Notes: generated from the letters alone by a model not told the origin. Positions 1 to 9,077 are shown, counted from the first letter of the stretch. The stretch is DNA of 34,884 nt from Gemmatimonadota bacterium (GCA_016712265.1 JADJRJ010000015.1:1-34884); one strand, 5' to 3'. Numbers and translations are program-made.

Positions 1-125
1 TGGATAGTGTTCTCATCCTCCTCGCCGAAACGTACGCGGGTGCCCTCGAACGACAGCCGTCTCGATGAAGACAGCATGCCCTCCCAACCTTCAGGCAGAT
101 CCGGAATAGCTTTCACAATGCTCAT
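1..125 (-). CDS. Hypothetical protein, N-terminal part (runs off the window)
   Basis: ATG at 125 follows a purine-rich ribosome site (GAGGAGAGAG) by a few bases, and the frame stays open to the window edge. The product begins MSIVKAIPDLPEGWEGML and is acidic towards the cut end. No family is recognised. It is the first gene behind the promoter at 158-186 and the terminator at 200-231, so it starts a new transcription unit continuing leftwards. Start well supported; function unknown. Confidence 0.6.
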   Translation of the reverse strand, partial: MSIVKAIPDLPEGWEGMLSSSRRLSFEGTRVRFGEEDENTI

Positions 126-157
126 CTCTCTCCTCGGGACCGGGCCGGTTAATAGCT

Positions 158-186
158 ACTATAGCGGGCCGAAGTAGGGCCGTCTA
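158..186 (-). promoter_or_regulatory. Promoter without operator palindrome, TAGACG-17-TATAGT
   Basis: Read on the minus strand, TAGACG (186-181) is followed by a 17-base spacer and TATAGT (163-158). The -35 box equals that of the operator-bearing promoter family further right, but the second half-site GCGTC is missing from the spacer. It lies about 33 bases upstream of the start at 125 and just downstream of a terminator, which fits a unit start. Confidence 0.6.
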
Positions 187-199
187 ATCCTCAGAGAAA

Positions 200-231
200 C
201 GGGGCGCCTACCTGAGGGAATAGGCGCCCCG
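200..231 (-). terminator. Intrinsic terminator after the resolvase gene
   Basis: Arms CGGGGCGCCTA (200-210) and TAGGCGCCCCG (221-231) pair perfectly over 11 bp with a 10-base loop. On the minus strand the hairpin is followed by a short T-rich run (TTTCTCT). It lies directly behind the inferred stop of the RuvC-like gene and ahead of the next promoter. Confidence 0.75.
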
Positions 232-237
232 CTCTCT

Positions 238-841
238 TCAGGCAGCCGGAACCAAAGGGACCGACCGCAGTTCCCCGCTGGGCGTGTACAAGTGGGGCCA
301 CGCCTCCCGCGCACGCGCCGCGTGCCTTCGCTACGCGGAGGAACAGGATGGGGTGGCGGTCCGCATCCGCGTGCTCCATTCCTCCGGCTCGCAGGTACAG
401 GCCCCTCCTTCAGCCGGGCGTCGGTGACAGACGCGTCGGCGGGTGCGGCGGTGGGCGGCATGTGTGCAGGCCCTCGTACTCGGCTGCCAGTTCGAGCGCA
501 GCCGTGAGCCGGACGGGCGAGAGTAGCTCCCGGTCCATCACCTTCTTCCGGAGTAGGAAGTCCTCGATCACCAACGCCGCGCCATGCCAGTTCGACAGGA
601 CGTCGGCAATCAGAGTGCGGATGCAACGTCGCTCCTCCAACGCAAGGTTCAGCGCTTTGGGAGCCTTCCCGTTCGGCGTGACCGGGATGCACGGATCTGG
701 CCGTTTGCGCGGTCCAGAATGTTGGTCAGGATGGGGACCTCAGGGTCCACTAGTGCCTCGGGGTTGCACTACCATCCGTGACCACCCGGTCGTACCGCCC
801 GGGTCAATGCTTATCACCGTGGGGGCGGTGACGAGTTCCAC
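238..841 (-). CDS. RuvC-like Holliday junction resolvase (frameshifted)
   Basis: An RNase H-fold junction resolvase is indicated by three blocks in the right order: an N-terminal ISIDPGGTTGW (first catalytic Asp plus the Gly/Thr loop), a central ALVIEDFLLR (catalytic Glu), and a C-terminal HADADRHPILFLR close to the RuvC HxxDAxRHxxxFLR helix. The blocks lie in different frames, with slips near 750, 680 and 300-420. I chose GTG at 841 because AGAAGG precedes it and the upstream gene stops at 855. The reconstructed length, about 200 residues, suits phage RuvC-like enzymes, which resolve branched DNA during recombination or before packaging. The stop at 238-240 sits just before the terminator. 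Confidence 0.7.
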
Positions 842-854
842 AGTTCCTGCCCTT

Positions 855-1198
855 CTAAGCAACTTTGGGGGAGCCACTTTTGTCGGGCTCGGCGCCGTCA
901 CCGTCCTTTCCGCCCTCAGGGCCTTTCCGAGCTGCTGGGCCGTAGACACAAACAGGCGCCAAAGCTCGAAGGCGTGCTGATGGGTCAGCGTAACCGCGGT
1001 GGTAACGCCACGATCGACGCGCGGGACGGTACGAGTCAGCGCCGAGTGCGCACCACGCGGAACCCGACCTCGGAAGCGATGTCCAGCGTGCTACTCTGCT
1101 CGTCGATCATTCGCCAAACTCCCCATTCGCGGAGCAGCTGGAGTACTGCCCCTCGGCTTCAGTTCGGGCAATTTCTGTCGCCCCGGAGGATGACGCAC
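855..1198 (-). CDS. Hypothetical protein (frameshifted)
   Basis: The stretch between the lipoprotein and resolvase genes reads as coding when frames are joined: a GTG at about 1198 touching the lipoprotein stop, a middle section VLQLLREWGVWRMIDEQ followed by DIASEVGFRVV, and a C-terminus GKDGDGAEPDKSGSPKVA ending in TAG at 855-857. There are at least two slips (near 1165 and 1020). About 115 residues. No family recognised; the Gly/Asp/Lys-rich tail is probably disordered. Confidence 0.45.
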
Positions 1199-1458
1199 TC
1201 AATCTTTCCAGAGCCAGACGTCGCGTGACGTAGTGCTAAGCCAGGATGCATCCACATCGCGATAGACCAGGAAGGCGACGTCGCGGAACGACCCCGGCGG
1301 TGCGGAAGTAGACGGTCGCGCGCCCTTCCCCTCGACGCGTAACCTCGTCGCGCGGATGCGGCGCGCGACTCGGACGCCGCAGTAGTTCCTGGACTACTTG
1401 GAGCGCCACATCCTGCCAGAGCGGCGACACCGAGCAACAGTAAAGCAATCCTGTTCAT
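1199..1458 (-). CDS. Small phage lipoprotein
   Basis: ATG at 1458 overlaps the upstream stop (ATGA). The protein opens with a textbook lipoprotein signal: MNR, a hydrophobic run IALLLLGVAAL, and a lipobox LAGC at about residues 13-16, followed by a Gly/Ser/Thr-rich linker. The mature part, read across one or two slips, ends FLVYRDVDAS then TSRDVWLWKD, with TGA at 1199-1201. About 87 residues. It would be exported and lipidated on the host membrane; prophage and phage lipoproteins of this kind often block superinfection, but that role is inferred here. Confidence 0.6.
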
Positions 1459-1626
1459 GCTGCTTCCAACTCCTCAAGATATTCGACGCCGCGACGCACG
1501 GCCTCTGCCTTGGTGTGCTCGTTCCAGAACTCGCGTGGTTGGTGCAGGGAGCTTCTTCATGTGGTCGGTACAGAACGGGCGCCCGGGGGCACGCCCGTCC
1601 CGCACCTTGTAGCAGTACACCTCACG
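1455..1626 (-). CDS. Small hypothetical protein (frameshifted)
   Basis: A short frame between the MazG-like and lipoprotein genes. GTG at 1626 overlaps the MazG-like stop. The product contains VYCYKVRDGRAPGRPFCTDH, then after a slip EFWNEHTKAEAVRRGVEYLE, ending ELEAA with TGA at 1455-1457, overlapping the lipoprotein ATG. Overlaps at both ends and the charged helical C-terminus support a real gene of about 57 residues. The spaced cysteines and histidine could bind metal. No family recognised. Confidence 0.5.
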
Positions 1627-1882
1627 TGTCGGCCAGCCTCTGGTGCCAGGCGAGAGCCATGGCTGCGGTCTGCAGCAGCTCCGCCATGAGCTTCTCGATG
1701 TCGCCGTTGTCGTAGGTCATCGCCCGCGCGACCTCGCCCAGCTCCTCCACGAGGATCGGCAGGCAGCCCGCGTCATCGCGCACCAGCGGCGTCTCTTCGA
1801 CGCCGTGGCGGCGACCGCCCGCCGCATCTCGGCGCGGAGCGCGTCGATGGCGGCCGGCGAACCACGTCCGATCGACATCCAT
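1622..1882 (-). CDS. MazG-like nucleotide pyrophosphohydrolase (short)
   Basis: The C-terminal half contains LVEELGEVARAMTYDNGD and MAELLQTAAMALAW, the EExxE-type helix and the following Glu/Asp helix of the all-alpha MazG fold, which hydrolyses nucleoside triphosphates to monophosphates and pyrophosphate. The N-terminal half joins AAIDALRAEMRRAVA from another frame, so there are two slips. ATG at 1882 overlaps the upstream stop. At about 86 residues it is a single-domain MazG-like protein. It sits with thyX and the dCMP deaminase, so nucleotide-pool control is a reasonable role. Confidence 0.65.
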   Translation of the reverse strand: MDVDRTWFAGRHRRAPRRDAAGGRRHGVEETPLVRDDAGCLPILVEELGEVARAMTYDNGDIEKLMAELLQTAAMALAWHQRLADT

Positions 1883-2224
1883 CACGCCACCGTCATCTCG
1901 TCGCGGAAGTAGTCGATCATCGGCACGAACGCGAGATGGTTTCGCGGGGACCCGGTAGCGCACCAGGGTCTCCTCCAGCGCCTCCATCACCAAGTCATAC
2001 GCGCGACCGACGTCGGCGGGGGTTGGCGGAGCTCGACCAGGGACGCGGCCGCCCGCTCGTTGACGCCGCGTCGCACGCTGATCAGCAGGGTGGCGAGAAC
2101 GCGCTGGCGGATGTCGTTCAGGTCGCGCCCTCGAACAGGCGCCAAACCAACAGGCAGGTGCAGCCGGACGTAGAACAAGTCCGTGAACATCGCCCAGATG
2201 GCGTGGGCGACAGGGGTGGATCAT
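1882..2224 (-). CDS. Hypothetical protein (frameshifted)
   Basis: Joined across about three slips, the frame reads TPVAHAIWAMFTDLFYV, then DIRQRVLATLLISVRRGVNE, YDLVMEALEETLVRYR, and ends HLAFVPMIDYFRDEMTVA with a stop overlapping the next ATG. The start is an ATG at 2224 that overlaps the thyX stop (ATGA). About 110 residues, mostly amphipathic helix, no signal peptide. Unrecognised. Its position between thyX and a MazG-like gene suggests a nucleotide-metabolism operon but says nothing firm about function. Confidence 0.5.
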
Positions 2225-3349
2225 CCGGCGGCGGTCTCCCGGCGACCATAAACGCCGGGAACAGCAGACGCGGGTGGACGCCCACGATCTTCAGCGCCTC
2301 GGTAGGCGGTCCAGATCCTCGATGGCCGGCAGTACTTCTCATCCGGCTCGGCAGGCTGCGGCTCCTCACGCCCGGCAATGAGCGAGCGCAGCGCCTGGTA
2401 GGTGGCGAACTGCAGCGCGCATGACGCGCACACCACCAGGAAGACGAGGATGACGAGATGGACGTGGTGCTCGCGTGCTCCTCCCGGCGCGACGCGCGCC
2501 GTGGCGATCCGCCAGCCGCAGGCGGGGTGGATGGGCCGGACGACGCCGGGCGTGGCGACTTCCCACTCGGATGAGGGCACGCCCTCGCGCTCGAACTCGT
2601 CGACGCAGGCCCGGATGGAGCAGTAGCGGTCCGACGCCTTCATCAGGCAGCGGTTCGCCGCGTAACGAACCAGGCGGAAAGCGTCGGCGATAAGCTCCGG
2701 TGCGCCAGCAGGTGGCGTGGCCCATACTCCCCAGGCGCGCGCCAGCGCGGCGAATACCCCGCGCCATTCCATTTGCGCCTGCGTGCAGAGCCGCATGCCC
2801 GCCAGGTTCAACAGCGTCTTCATGTCGACCCGCATGTGGACCCGGGTCAGGATGTTCGTCGGCAGGAGTCCGCGTGCGTCCTCGCCAGCGTGCCCGGGTG
2901 ATGAGGAACGGCCACAGATCGGTCGACGACGTTCGACGCGACATCCCCGGATGTTCCGCCAGAGCGCTCCTTGGCGGCGTGCGCGCGGGTCGACGCCCAG
3001 CTCCTCCATATCAGCGCGGAACGCGCCACTCCTTCGTCCCCGCGAGCGGGGTGGGAGCTTCACGCTTGTCGTGGATCTTGTCGCGACAGCGAACCGCGCG
3101 ACTCGCGCGCGTAGGTCGCCGTGCGAGTCCAGACGAGGCGGTGCGTGAAGGCACAGGAGACGTTCTCAGGGTGCGATCGACCGCCGGATCCATTCCAGCG
3201 GCGTCTCACTCAACCACGACACCGTGGCCGCGTGCCAAGCTTCCAGCGCTCCTCGTCGGTGACGCGGTCCAGGCTCGTCAGGTTCCGCCCGGTGTGCGCG
3301 CGGCGACCATCGCCGTGACGCCGAGCAGGTCAGGCGTCACCATCGACAC
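2221..3349 (-). CDS. thyX: Flavin-dependent thymidylate synthase ThyX (frameshifted)
   Basis: ThyX makes dTMP from dUMP using FAD, NADPH and methylene-folate. Supporting blocks are the N-terminal VTPDLLGVTAMVA, a central CAFTHRLVWTRTATYARESR that corresponds to the region around the ThyX motif (arginine and glutamate in similar places, although the classic RHRxxS is altered), and DMKTLLNLAGMRLCTQAQMEW, which closely fits the RxxxNFLELRxCxxAQWEIR block. Total length is about 370 residues, long for ThyX. At least four slips occur between 2500 and 3300. The start is either GTG 3349 or ATG 3343, both inside the upstream gene's end; the stop is TGA at 2221-2223. Confidence 0.7.
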
Positions 3350-3546
3350 CGTTACTTTGGGCTTGCGCCGGGTCGCGTGGCGTGGCGCGCCACATAGCGA
3401 CGTCAGCCCACTTGCGCAGCGTTCCGGCGCGTCGACCGCGAGGCGGAAGTAGGTTGTTGGTGAGTTGCTGTTCCGCGTCAGTCCACTCGTCGTCAGGGTC
3501 CGGCGGGTCGACGTAGTCCCCGCTCAGCAGGTATAACCTAACGGCA
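3330..3546 (-). CDS. Small acidic hypothetical protein
   Basis: ATG at 3546 follows GGAGG by six bases and lies inside the end of the upstream gene. After one slip near 3538 the frame reads YLLSGDYVDPPDPDDEWT, then DAEQQLTNNLL and LRKWADVAMWRATPRDPA, ending with TGA at 3330-3332. About 71 residues, acidic in the middle. It overlaps thyX by up to 20 bases, implying translational coupling. Not recognised. Confidence 0.5.
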
Positions 3547-3777
3547 TTTCTTGCCTCCGATGTGCTTGTGTGCGTTCCAGGCGCAATCGGATCTTACCTT
3601 ACCGCGTACGCCGCTCAAGCAGCCCGGCGCGACAACCACTCGCTGGATGTGAGCAGCTTCGGCAGTCTCGTTCCTCCAGTCCTCTAGTTGCTGCTCCCTG
3701 GTACCTCGGTAGTGGTCTACGTCGTCACAGTGGAGGCATGGGCCGCGCCTCCTTCCTTTTGGGTGACCTCGGGACAT
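3538..3777 (-). CDS. Small zinc-type hypothetical protein
   Basis: An intact frame of 79 residues. ATG at 3777 is preceded by an excellent AAGGAGGAGCT ribosome site. The N-terminus has PCLHCDDVDHYRG, a CxxC followed by DxDH, and cysteines and histidines recur near the C-terminus (SDCAWNAHKH, KKCR). This spacing suggests one metal site, but it is not a family I can name. It lies directly downstream of the dCMP deaminase. Confidence 0.6.
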   Translation of the reverse strand: MSRGHPKGRRRGPCLHCDDVDHYRGTREQQLEDWRNETAEAAHIQRVVVAPGCLSGVRGKVRSDCAWNAHKHIGGKKCR

Positions 3778-3786
3778 AGCTCCTCC

Positions 3787-4213
3787 TTACAAGAGACGCG
3801 GACCGCTGAATTGTTCGACCGATACCCCGGCTGCCCACAGCTGACCAACGCCATCGGCTAACCGGTACGCATCCCCATACACAACCCGGACGATGCCGGT
3901 GTTGATGGATGCGCGCACGCACGTGCGGCAGGGCGCGTTGCGTCGCGTAGGCGACGCTCCTTCAGCCCCTCCGTGCGCGCCGGGCGGCGTAGGCGACCGC
4001 GTTAGCCTCCGCGTGCACCGAAGCCGTACAGGGCGCCTCCGGCCCGCAGGCGCAGTGCGGGAGCCCGCGCGGGGCCCCGTTCCGCCCGGTCGAGAGGATG
4101 TTGTCGCCGAGCACGAGCGCCGCACCCACCTTCAACCGGCCACAGGTAGACCGAAGGGACGCCACGACCGCATGCAGGAACATCTGCTCGTCATGCGTAA
4201 TCCGTTTCGTCAT
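3787..4213 (-). CDS. Deoxycytidylate (dCMP) deaminase (frameshifted)
   Basis: Converts dCMP to dUMP, the substrate of ThyX encoded just downstream. The zinc site is clear: VHAEANAVAYAAR carries the HAE ligand and catalytic Glu, and PCRTCVRASINTGIVRVVY carries the PCxxC ligands with the usual helix behind. The N-terminus (DEQMFLHAVVASLRSTC, then KVGAALV and RNGAPRGLPHC) matches the family. One or two slips near 3960-3990 separate the two motif blocks. ATG at 4213 follows GGAGG; TAA at 3787-3789. About 140 residues, normal for the family. Confidence 0.85.
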
Positions 4214-4231
4214 AGTTGCGCTTCCTCCGAT

Positions 4232-4378
4232 CTACCTTCGGGCTGTGGATGCCCTCGCTGCACGCGCGGGCGGTAAGTCATGGTGCACCATGTCATACCA
4301 GAGCCCGGTTACCTGTAGCCTGTAGATCCGCCAGCCGCAGTGCTCGCAATCAAATATGTCCTTCTCACGCAGCCTCAT
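4232..4378 (-). CDS. Small zinc-ribbon-like protein
   Basis: ATG at 4378 follows GGGGGAG and gives a 48-residue protein MRLREKDIFDCEHCGWRIYR and onward, ending with TAG at 4232-4234. The CEHCGW motif is a typical half of a zinc ribbon; a later histidine pair (MVHHD) could complete a site. It overlaps the end of dnaE by 14 bases. Function unknown. Confidence 0.6.
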   Translation of the reverse strand: MRLREKDIFDCEHCGWRIYRLQVTGLWYDMVHHDLPPARAARASTARR

Positions 4379-7300
4379 CGTCTCCCCCGTCATCATCTTG
4401 CTGCTGCAGAACAATCAGGCTGCGGACCGCGAGCGAGACCCCGAACCCGCCCCGGCGCTTCAGACCCGTGCATACCACCACGTCCTCGCCCGGCACAATC
4501 GACTCCACGCGCTCTTTGAAGCGCGGGAAGTCCCAGCGGTTGAGGCGGAGGTAGACCTCATCGTCGCCATCATCGTAGCAATGGAGCGTGCACGACTTCA
4601 GCAGTGGTTAGGGTCGCGAGTTGCGGCGAGGGATGTCCTCGACCGAGTCCCCAGTGCGCGCCGCTCATCCTCGATCAGGTCGCGTACTCAATCGCGCGGA
4701 CCACACCCATCAGGTGATCTTCATGTCCCGTATCGACGCCGCGCGGGATCTCGTGGCTGCGGCGGGTCGGCGCCGGAATGCCTCGGAAAGCCTTCCAGTT
4801 CTTCCGTATGCCGTGCCGGATCTCATCGAGCAACTTACCGGTCAGTTCGATATCAAATGGGTCCTCCTTGTCCACGAAATCCTCGATCTTCATTATGGAC
4901 TTTGGCCGGTCTTATAACGTTGGCGTGAAAGTCGTACCGCGCTCCACGTCGACAGCTTCCCAGTACCGAAGCGACGCGCCGCCTTGTCGGTGGCAGCGAT
5001 CGCAGGATCTTGCTGAAGCCAGCGCGGATGCCCATCTTGTCATCCGGGTCCGGCGACCAGGTCAGGCCGGACTTAACCGGGTCAGGCGGTAGGATCTTAA
5101 AGCCATTCTTGACGGCGTCCGTCAGGAGCCGCGGCCGCTTTAGCTCCTTGGCGGTCTTGGTGTCGCCGACCTTTAGCGCGGCACGGGCGGCGTAGAACTC
5201 GCGCGGGTGGTTGGCGCTTCAGGTGCGCACCCAAAAGCCAAGCTGGCTATAGGCGAGTGCGGGTGGGCCACATTAAGTGAATAGCTCGCGCTAGTCACCG
5301 TGAACTTCAAATGCGGTCCGCCAGTTTGCGGCGGGATGCCGTGCAGCCGCCCAGCGCCCTCGACGGATGCCTAACGCCGTAGCGTTCGTATTGCACATCT
5401 CGCCTAACGCGCGAGATGGCGCGTCGGATGTCGCCAATCTTGTTGACGGGGAACCCGCCGATCTCCCAGACGATCGAGGACGCGCTCTTGGAGATGATGC
5501 GGCCGTAGAGTCAGCTTAGCGTGTACTTCCACACGAGCGGGTGCAGGTGATCCGGTTTCTTCCGCCCGTGTTTGATGTCGATGTACTGCGCCGTCATCCC
5601 GGAGAACAGAGGCCCAGGCCGAGACAGAGCATTAATGTCGGCAAGATGGTTAAAGTGATCAGGAACCACCCCAGCGTTAACCAGACGAGTAGCACGGCCC
5701 TCGAACTGAAAGATGCCAACAACGTCGCCGCGGCGAAAAGCGTCGAGAGTCCGAGGTTCATCCAGAGGTACGTTGTAGAGGTCAGCAAGGTCCATCCCAA
5801 TCATGTCGAGCACGAGCCCGATCATTCCCATAGTGGACAGCCCGAGGAAGTCCATCTACGACGTCGCCGGCGGTTTCAGCGTCCTGCTGGCGACGTGAAG
5901 CGAGACGGTCCGCAGTGCCCGCGCGTCAGTCCGCGTGTACATCGCGCGTGTGTCGGCGGTTCGGCCGGCGGCGATGACGATGCCGGCCGCGTGCTGGGCA
6001 TGCCCGCGTATTCCCCTCAGGTCAATCGCCCACCAGGAGTTCCGGGTTGCTGCGACGGCCGCGCGCGGAGGAACATGGAGTTGCGAGGAATGTGCCCGGG
6101 GCATCGTCCGCGCGGGAGTCGCCGCCCAGGCGGTCGAGCACGGCAACGCGAGCGCGCGTTCTCGGCGTTCTTCGGGATGGCGTAGACCCGCGCGACGTCG
6201 ACTACCGGAGGCGCGGCCGCGCGCGACAGGGGGCGACGTGGCGGCGACTCGGTCAGCTCCATGCGCGGACAGATAATCACGCACCTCATCACGCCGGTCG
6301 TCAGCGAAGTCGAGGTCGATAATGTAACAGGTCAGTTCGAGACAGGTCAATGAATCGCTCGAAGACCATCTGAGGGAACTGCATCGGATCCACCTCGGTA
6401 ATGCGCATGAGGTACGCGGCCAAAGAGGCAGCAGCAGATCCGCGAGCAGGGCCAACAGGAATAGGTCGTGGCCGCAGGTCTTTGGCGAACGTGACGGCGT
6501 CCGCCACCATTAGGAAGTAATCGGGGTAGCCCTTCTCAACAATCGGGCCCATCTCATACACCAGGCGTTCATGGTAAGCCTCTTGGTTGGCCCGCATGTG
6601 TGCGTTGGTCTTGATCCGGAAGGTCCAGCCGTCCCGCAGCTTCTCCCACATGAAGTCCTCGGCGGTCCAGCCGTCCGGGAGCGGGAAGCGCAGCGGTTCA
6701 TTCTTGGGGAGCGTTACGGCGCGGCGGCGCGATCTCTTCGGACGCGGAGTGGCGCCCCAAGCTTCGCTCTTGGCGTGAGACCAGTCGCGCGGAACGGCGG
6801 TACACCTCAAAGTCCGACGTCGGGTAGGTCAGGAGGATGTCATACTCCCAGCCCGCCTCGGCCGACTCAACTGTACCGCCCCGGTGCGCTGCATGCAGAA
6901 TCTTCTGCATCTCGTTTTGGCTACCATATGGATAATGAACGTCAGCCGTTGCTACAAGGGGCACGCCGGTTCGACGGCTTAGCTCCGCGAGCGCGGGGTT
7001 TACGAGCCGGGTTCGGTCCAGGCCCGGGAAGCGCTGCACTTCCAGATAGTACCCATCGCCCAACAACGACTTGTACTTCCGCACGACCTTCTCGGCGTTC
7101 GCCATATCGAACGTCGACACGCGGTGGCGTCGGTCGCCCAGGCTCTTTCCACCGGCTAGCACGCAGTTCAAGTGCGAATCCGCGCACCCAGAAGTTACAA
7201 TCAAACCCTCCGAGTGATCCCGGAGCATGTCGCCGTGAATCGTCGGCCATCTGTAGAACCCTTCCGCGTACGAGCGCCCGACCAAAGCATTCAGGTTGCG

Positions 7301-7598
7301 GAGCCCGGTCAGGTCCTCGGCAATAATGGTCTGGTGGAACTTGGCCATGGTCTTCGGAGGGGCGGCGTAGGCTTCCAGGCCGAACATCGGCTTGAGCCCG
7401 GCAGCCCGCGCCGCCTTCTCCAACTGCACCCACGATGAAACGTTGCCGTGCTCGGACAGGCAAGCGGCTTGTGACCCCAGCTCAACGAGCCGGTCCACAT
7501 GGTTCTGAACCGTTCCGAATCCGTCGCCGTCAATAAGAGAACGTCGAGTGGCTGTGGATGGAGACAAAACGCTTAGTCAGCTTCTTCGAAATTCCCAT
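4365..7598 (-). CDS. dnaE: DNA polymerase III alpha subunit, DnaE type (many frameshifts)
   Basis: The replicative C-family polymerase, read across roughly ten slips. In order: N-terminal PHP domain (RFVSIHSHSTFSY, CLSEHGNVSSW, KPMFGLEAYA); palm region with DYFLMVADAV and PVGPARGSAAASLAAYL; catalytic block IIDLDFADDRRDEVRDYL; a further polymerase block MDFLGLSTMGMIG, RRGDVVGIFQFEG, LSRPGPLFSGM; EIGGFPVNKIGDIRRAI; and a C-terminal OB fold (DHLMGVVRAIE, EVYLRLNRWDFPRFKER, DVVVCTGLKRRGGF). About 1,075 residues, close to a full-length DnaE. ATG at 7598 follows GGGGAGGTGATG; the stop is TGA at 4365-4367. DnaE instead of PolA is known in only some actinophages and implies the phage supplies its own replicase catalytic subunit. 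Confidence 0.9.
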
Positions 7599-7605
7599 AG
7601 TGGCA

Positions 7606-8075
7606 TCACCTCCCCAAGACAAAACGCCCGGAGGCGTCGCGTGACAAGTCATCAGTGTTCTTGCGGCCCATAGTCGATGTAGGCCGTACTGCTTCGCCGG
7701 GTATGATGTACCGCCCGTGTGGATCGCGTGCTCGGCGACGGTAGACGCCGCGCAGTACATTAAGGGCTCCCGAGTTGTCAAGCCAGAACTCCGGCTTGAC
7801 ATGCGTCAAGTTGCAGCACCAGTAGTGCTCGCACTCATGATCTATGTCGTGGTCATCCGGGATTGGATTGACCTCGAACGAGTACATCCATCGGATTGGA
7901 CGTACCTGCCGCGGATAGCCGGGGATGGCTATGGGTGAAGTTTAGGACGTCGGACTTCCTCCCGCGCTTCCAGACGGTTCTTTTCGGAATCCACCACCAG
8001 CAGTCATCCCATCCCCGGCGCTCCACCTTGGCATAGAACCGGATGCACCAGGAACAGGCGGCCGTCAACACCGAC
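7606..8075 (-). CDS. HNH endonuclease (frameshifted)
   Basis: The N-terminal part RFYAKVERRGWDDCWWW matches the conserved opening of phage HNH nucleases (RFWxKV...DCWxW). After a slip near 7880, the active-site region reads DIDHECEHYWCCNLTHVKPEFW, with the first His of HNH, a second zinc or active-site His, and NVLRGVYRR as the last helix. The C-terminus is basic and ends GRFVLGR with TGA at 7606-7608, inside the dnaE ribosome site. The start is uncertain: GTG or TTG near 8075, or further upstream if the frame was broken. It may be a free-standing homing endonuclease sitting beside the polymerase gene. Confidence 0.65.
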
Positions 8076-8130
8076 CATTCCGGCGCACAGTTCGTGCGCG
8101 GTAAGGTGCCATTCCAGTACCGTGGTTTCC

Positions 8131-8962
8131 TTACTCTCCTGGCGTAGCGAGCAGGTCAGGCACGATGAAGCGCGCCCGATGAGGTCGAACAGCATCGCGC
8201 GGACCCTCGCCGTTCGTGGCGCGCCCGTCCCACAGGGCGGTCGCGACTTCTCCACGCGCGGTGGTCGCCGACGTACTCCGCCCGCACGCCGAGCCCGGTC
8301 CGGTGCTGGTCGCCATAGTCGGCGTTCTTGGCCAGGAACTGCTCAAGGAACTCCGGCAGCAGCACCTCGTAGATGAACCACCCGGACGATGTGGCCGGCT
8401 CCCGCAACCCGCGCGGCGGGCGCTGGAGGTCCTGGAACACGCCATCGAGCGCAGCGGCCAGCGCCTTGCCGTGCTGCCGTGCGACCTCGGCGTTCGGCGT
8501 CGGCCCGTTGTACCAGTCCATGCCGCCGACAGCCCCGATCCAGCGGTTCATGATGTTGCGCTGCAGCGTGACGTGGGGCGGCTCCTCCTCGGCGTTGATG
8601 CACTCCGTGGGACCAGACTCGCCGCACGTCTCCGGGTCCAGGCCCCAAGGGCTGAACCCCCCGTCCGGCGCGATGTCGTCCACCAGGACCTTGTCAGGCC
8701 CGACGTACAGCCCGGCCCGCTCGACCGCATCCCGCAGGCCGGACGCGGTGGCGAAGTTTCGGTCCAGCTCCTCGAAGTTGCGGGGCCCTCTGCGACCGGC
8801 CCACTCGGCCTCGGCGATCTGCCTTGCCAGATCCTTCCGCGACATCAGGTCGTCGATCTGGATCGTGTTGTCCTCCGCCAGGTGCACCAGCGCCGTGGAC
8901 GGCCCGGTCCGCAGCTGCTCCGTGCGGTCCTTGATCCACTGCTCCTTAAGGCTCTTACTCAC
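8131..8962 (-). CDS. Nmad1/DUF1599-like protein with unknown N-terminal domain
   Basis: GTG at 8962 follows GGGGAAGA and the first 230 codons are clean. The N-terminal two thirds are unrecognised, though LPEFLEQFLAKNADYGDQ and LGVRAEYVG (about residues 205-232), followed across slips by ALWDG and MLFDLIGRA, fit the KNxDYG...LGxRAExxR...LW.G...D.IGxA pattern of DUF1599, proposed as a nucleotide-modification-associated domain. TAA at 8131-8133 ends the best joined frame. It lies between a FAD protein and HNH/dnaE. The family assignment is from pattern memory and is moderate. Confidence 0.45.
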
Positions 8963-9077
8963 TCTTCCCCTACCTTCTGCAGGTCCCGCATGGTCCCGCT
9001 GTCTACGCCGCTCCGGCCAGCTGCCAGGTCATCGCGGATCTCAGCCGATCCTTCAGCTCCCCCGACGTCGCGCTCAC
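8959..9077 (-). CDS. Very small protein, YqeY-like N-terminus
   Basis: GTG at 9077 overlaps the upstream stop (GTGA), and the stop TGA at 8959-8961 overlaps the next GTG. Read across one slip, the product is SATSGELKDRLRSAMT, then SGTMRDLQKVGEE, about 38 residues. The opening helix resembles the N-terminus of GatB/YqeY proteins (LKxRLRxDLxxA...RxxxLRxL), but the rest of that domain is absent. Both overlaps support translation; function unknown. Confidence 0.4.

Noticed and set aside
3725..3922. Minus-strand frame ending in a basic stretch opposite the deaminase ribosome site
   Set aside because: It crosses the dCMP deaminase end and the next gene's start in another frame and has no ribosome site of its own.
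4365..7598. Several separate polymerase genes or decayed pseudogenes
   Set aside because: The fragments give one DnaE in correct order without missing domains or large gaps, so sequencing slips in a single gene are more likely.
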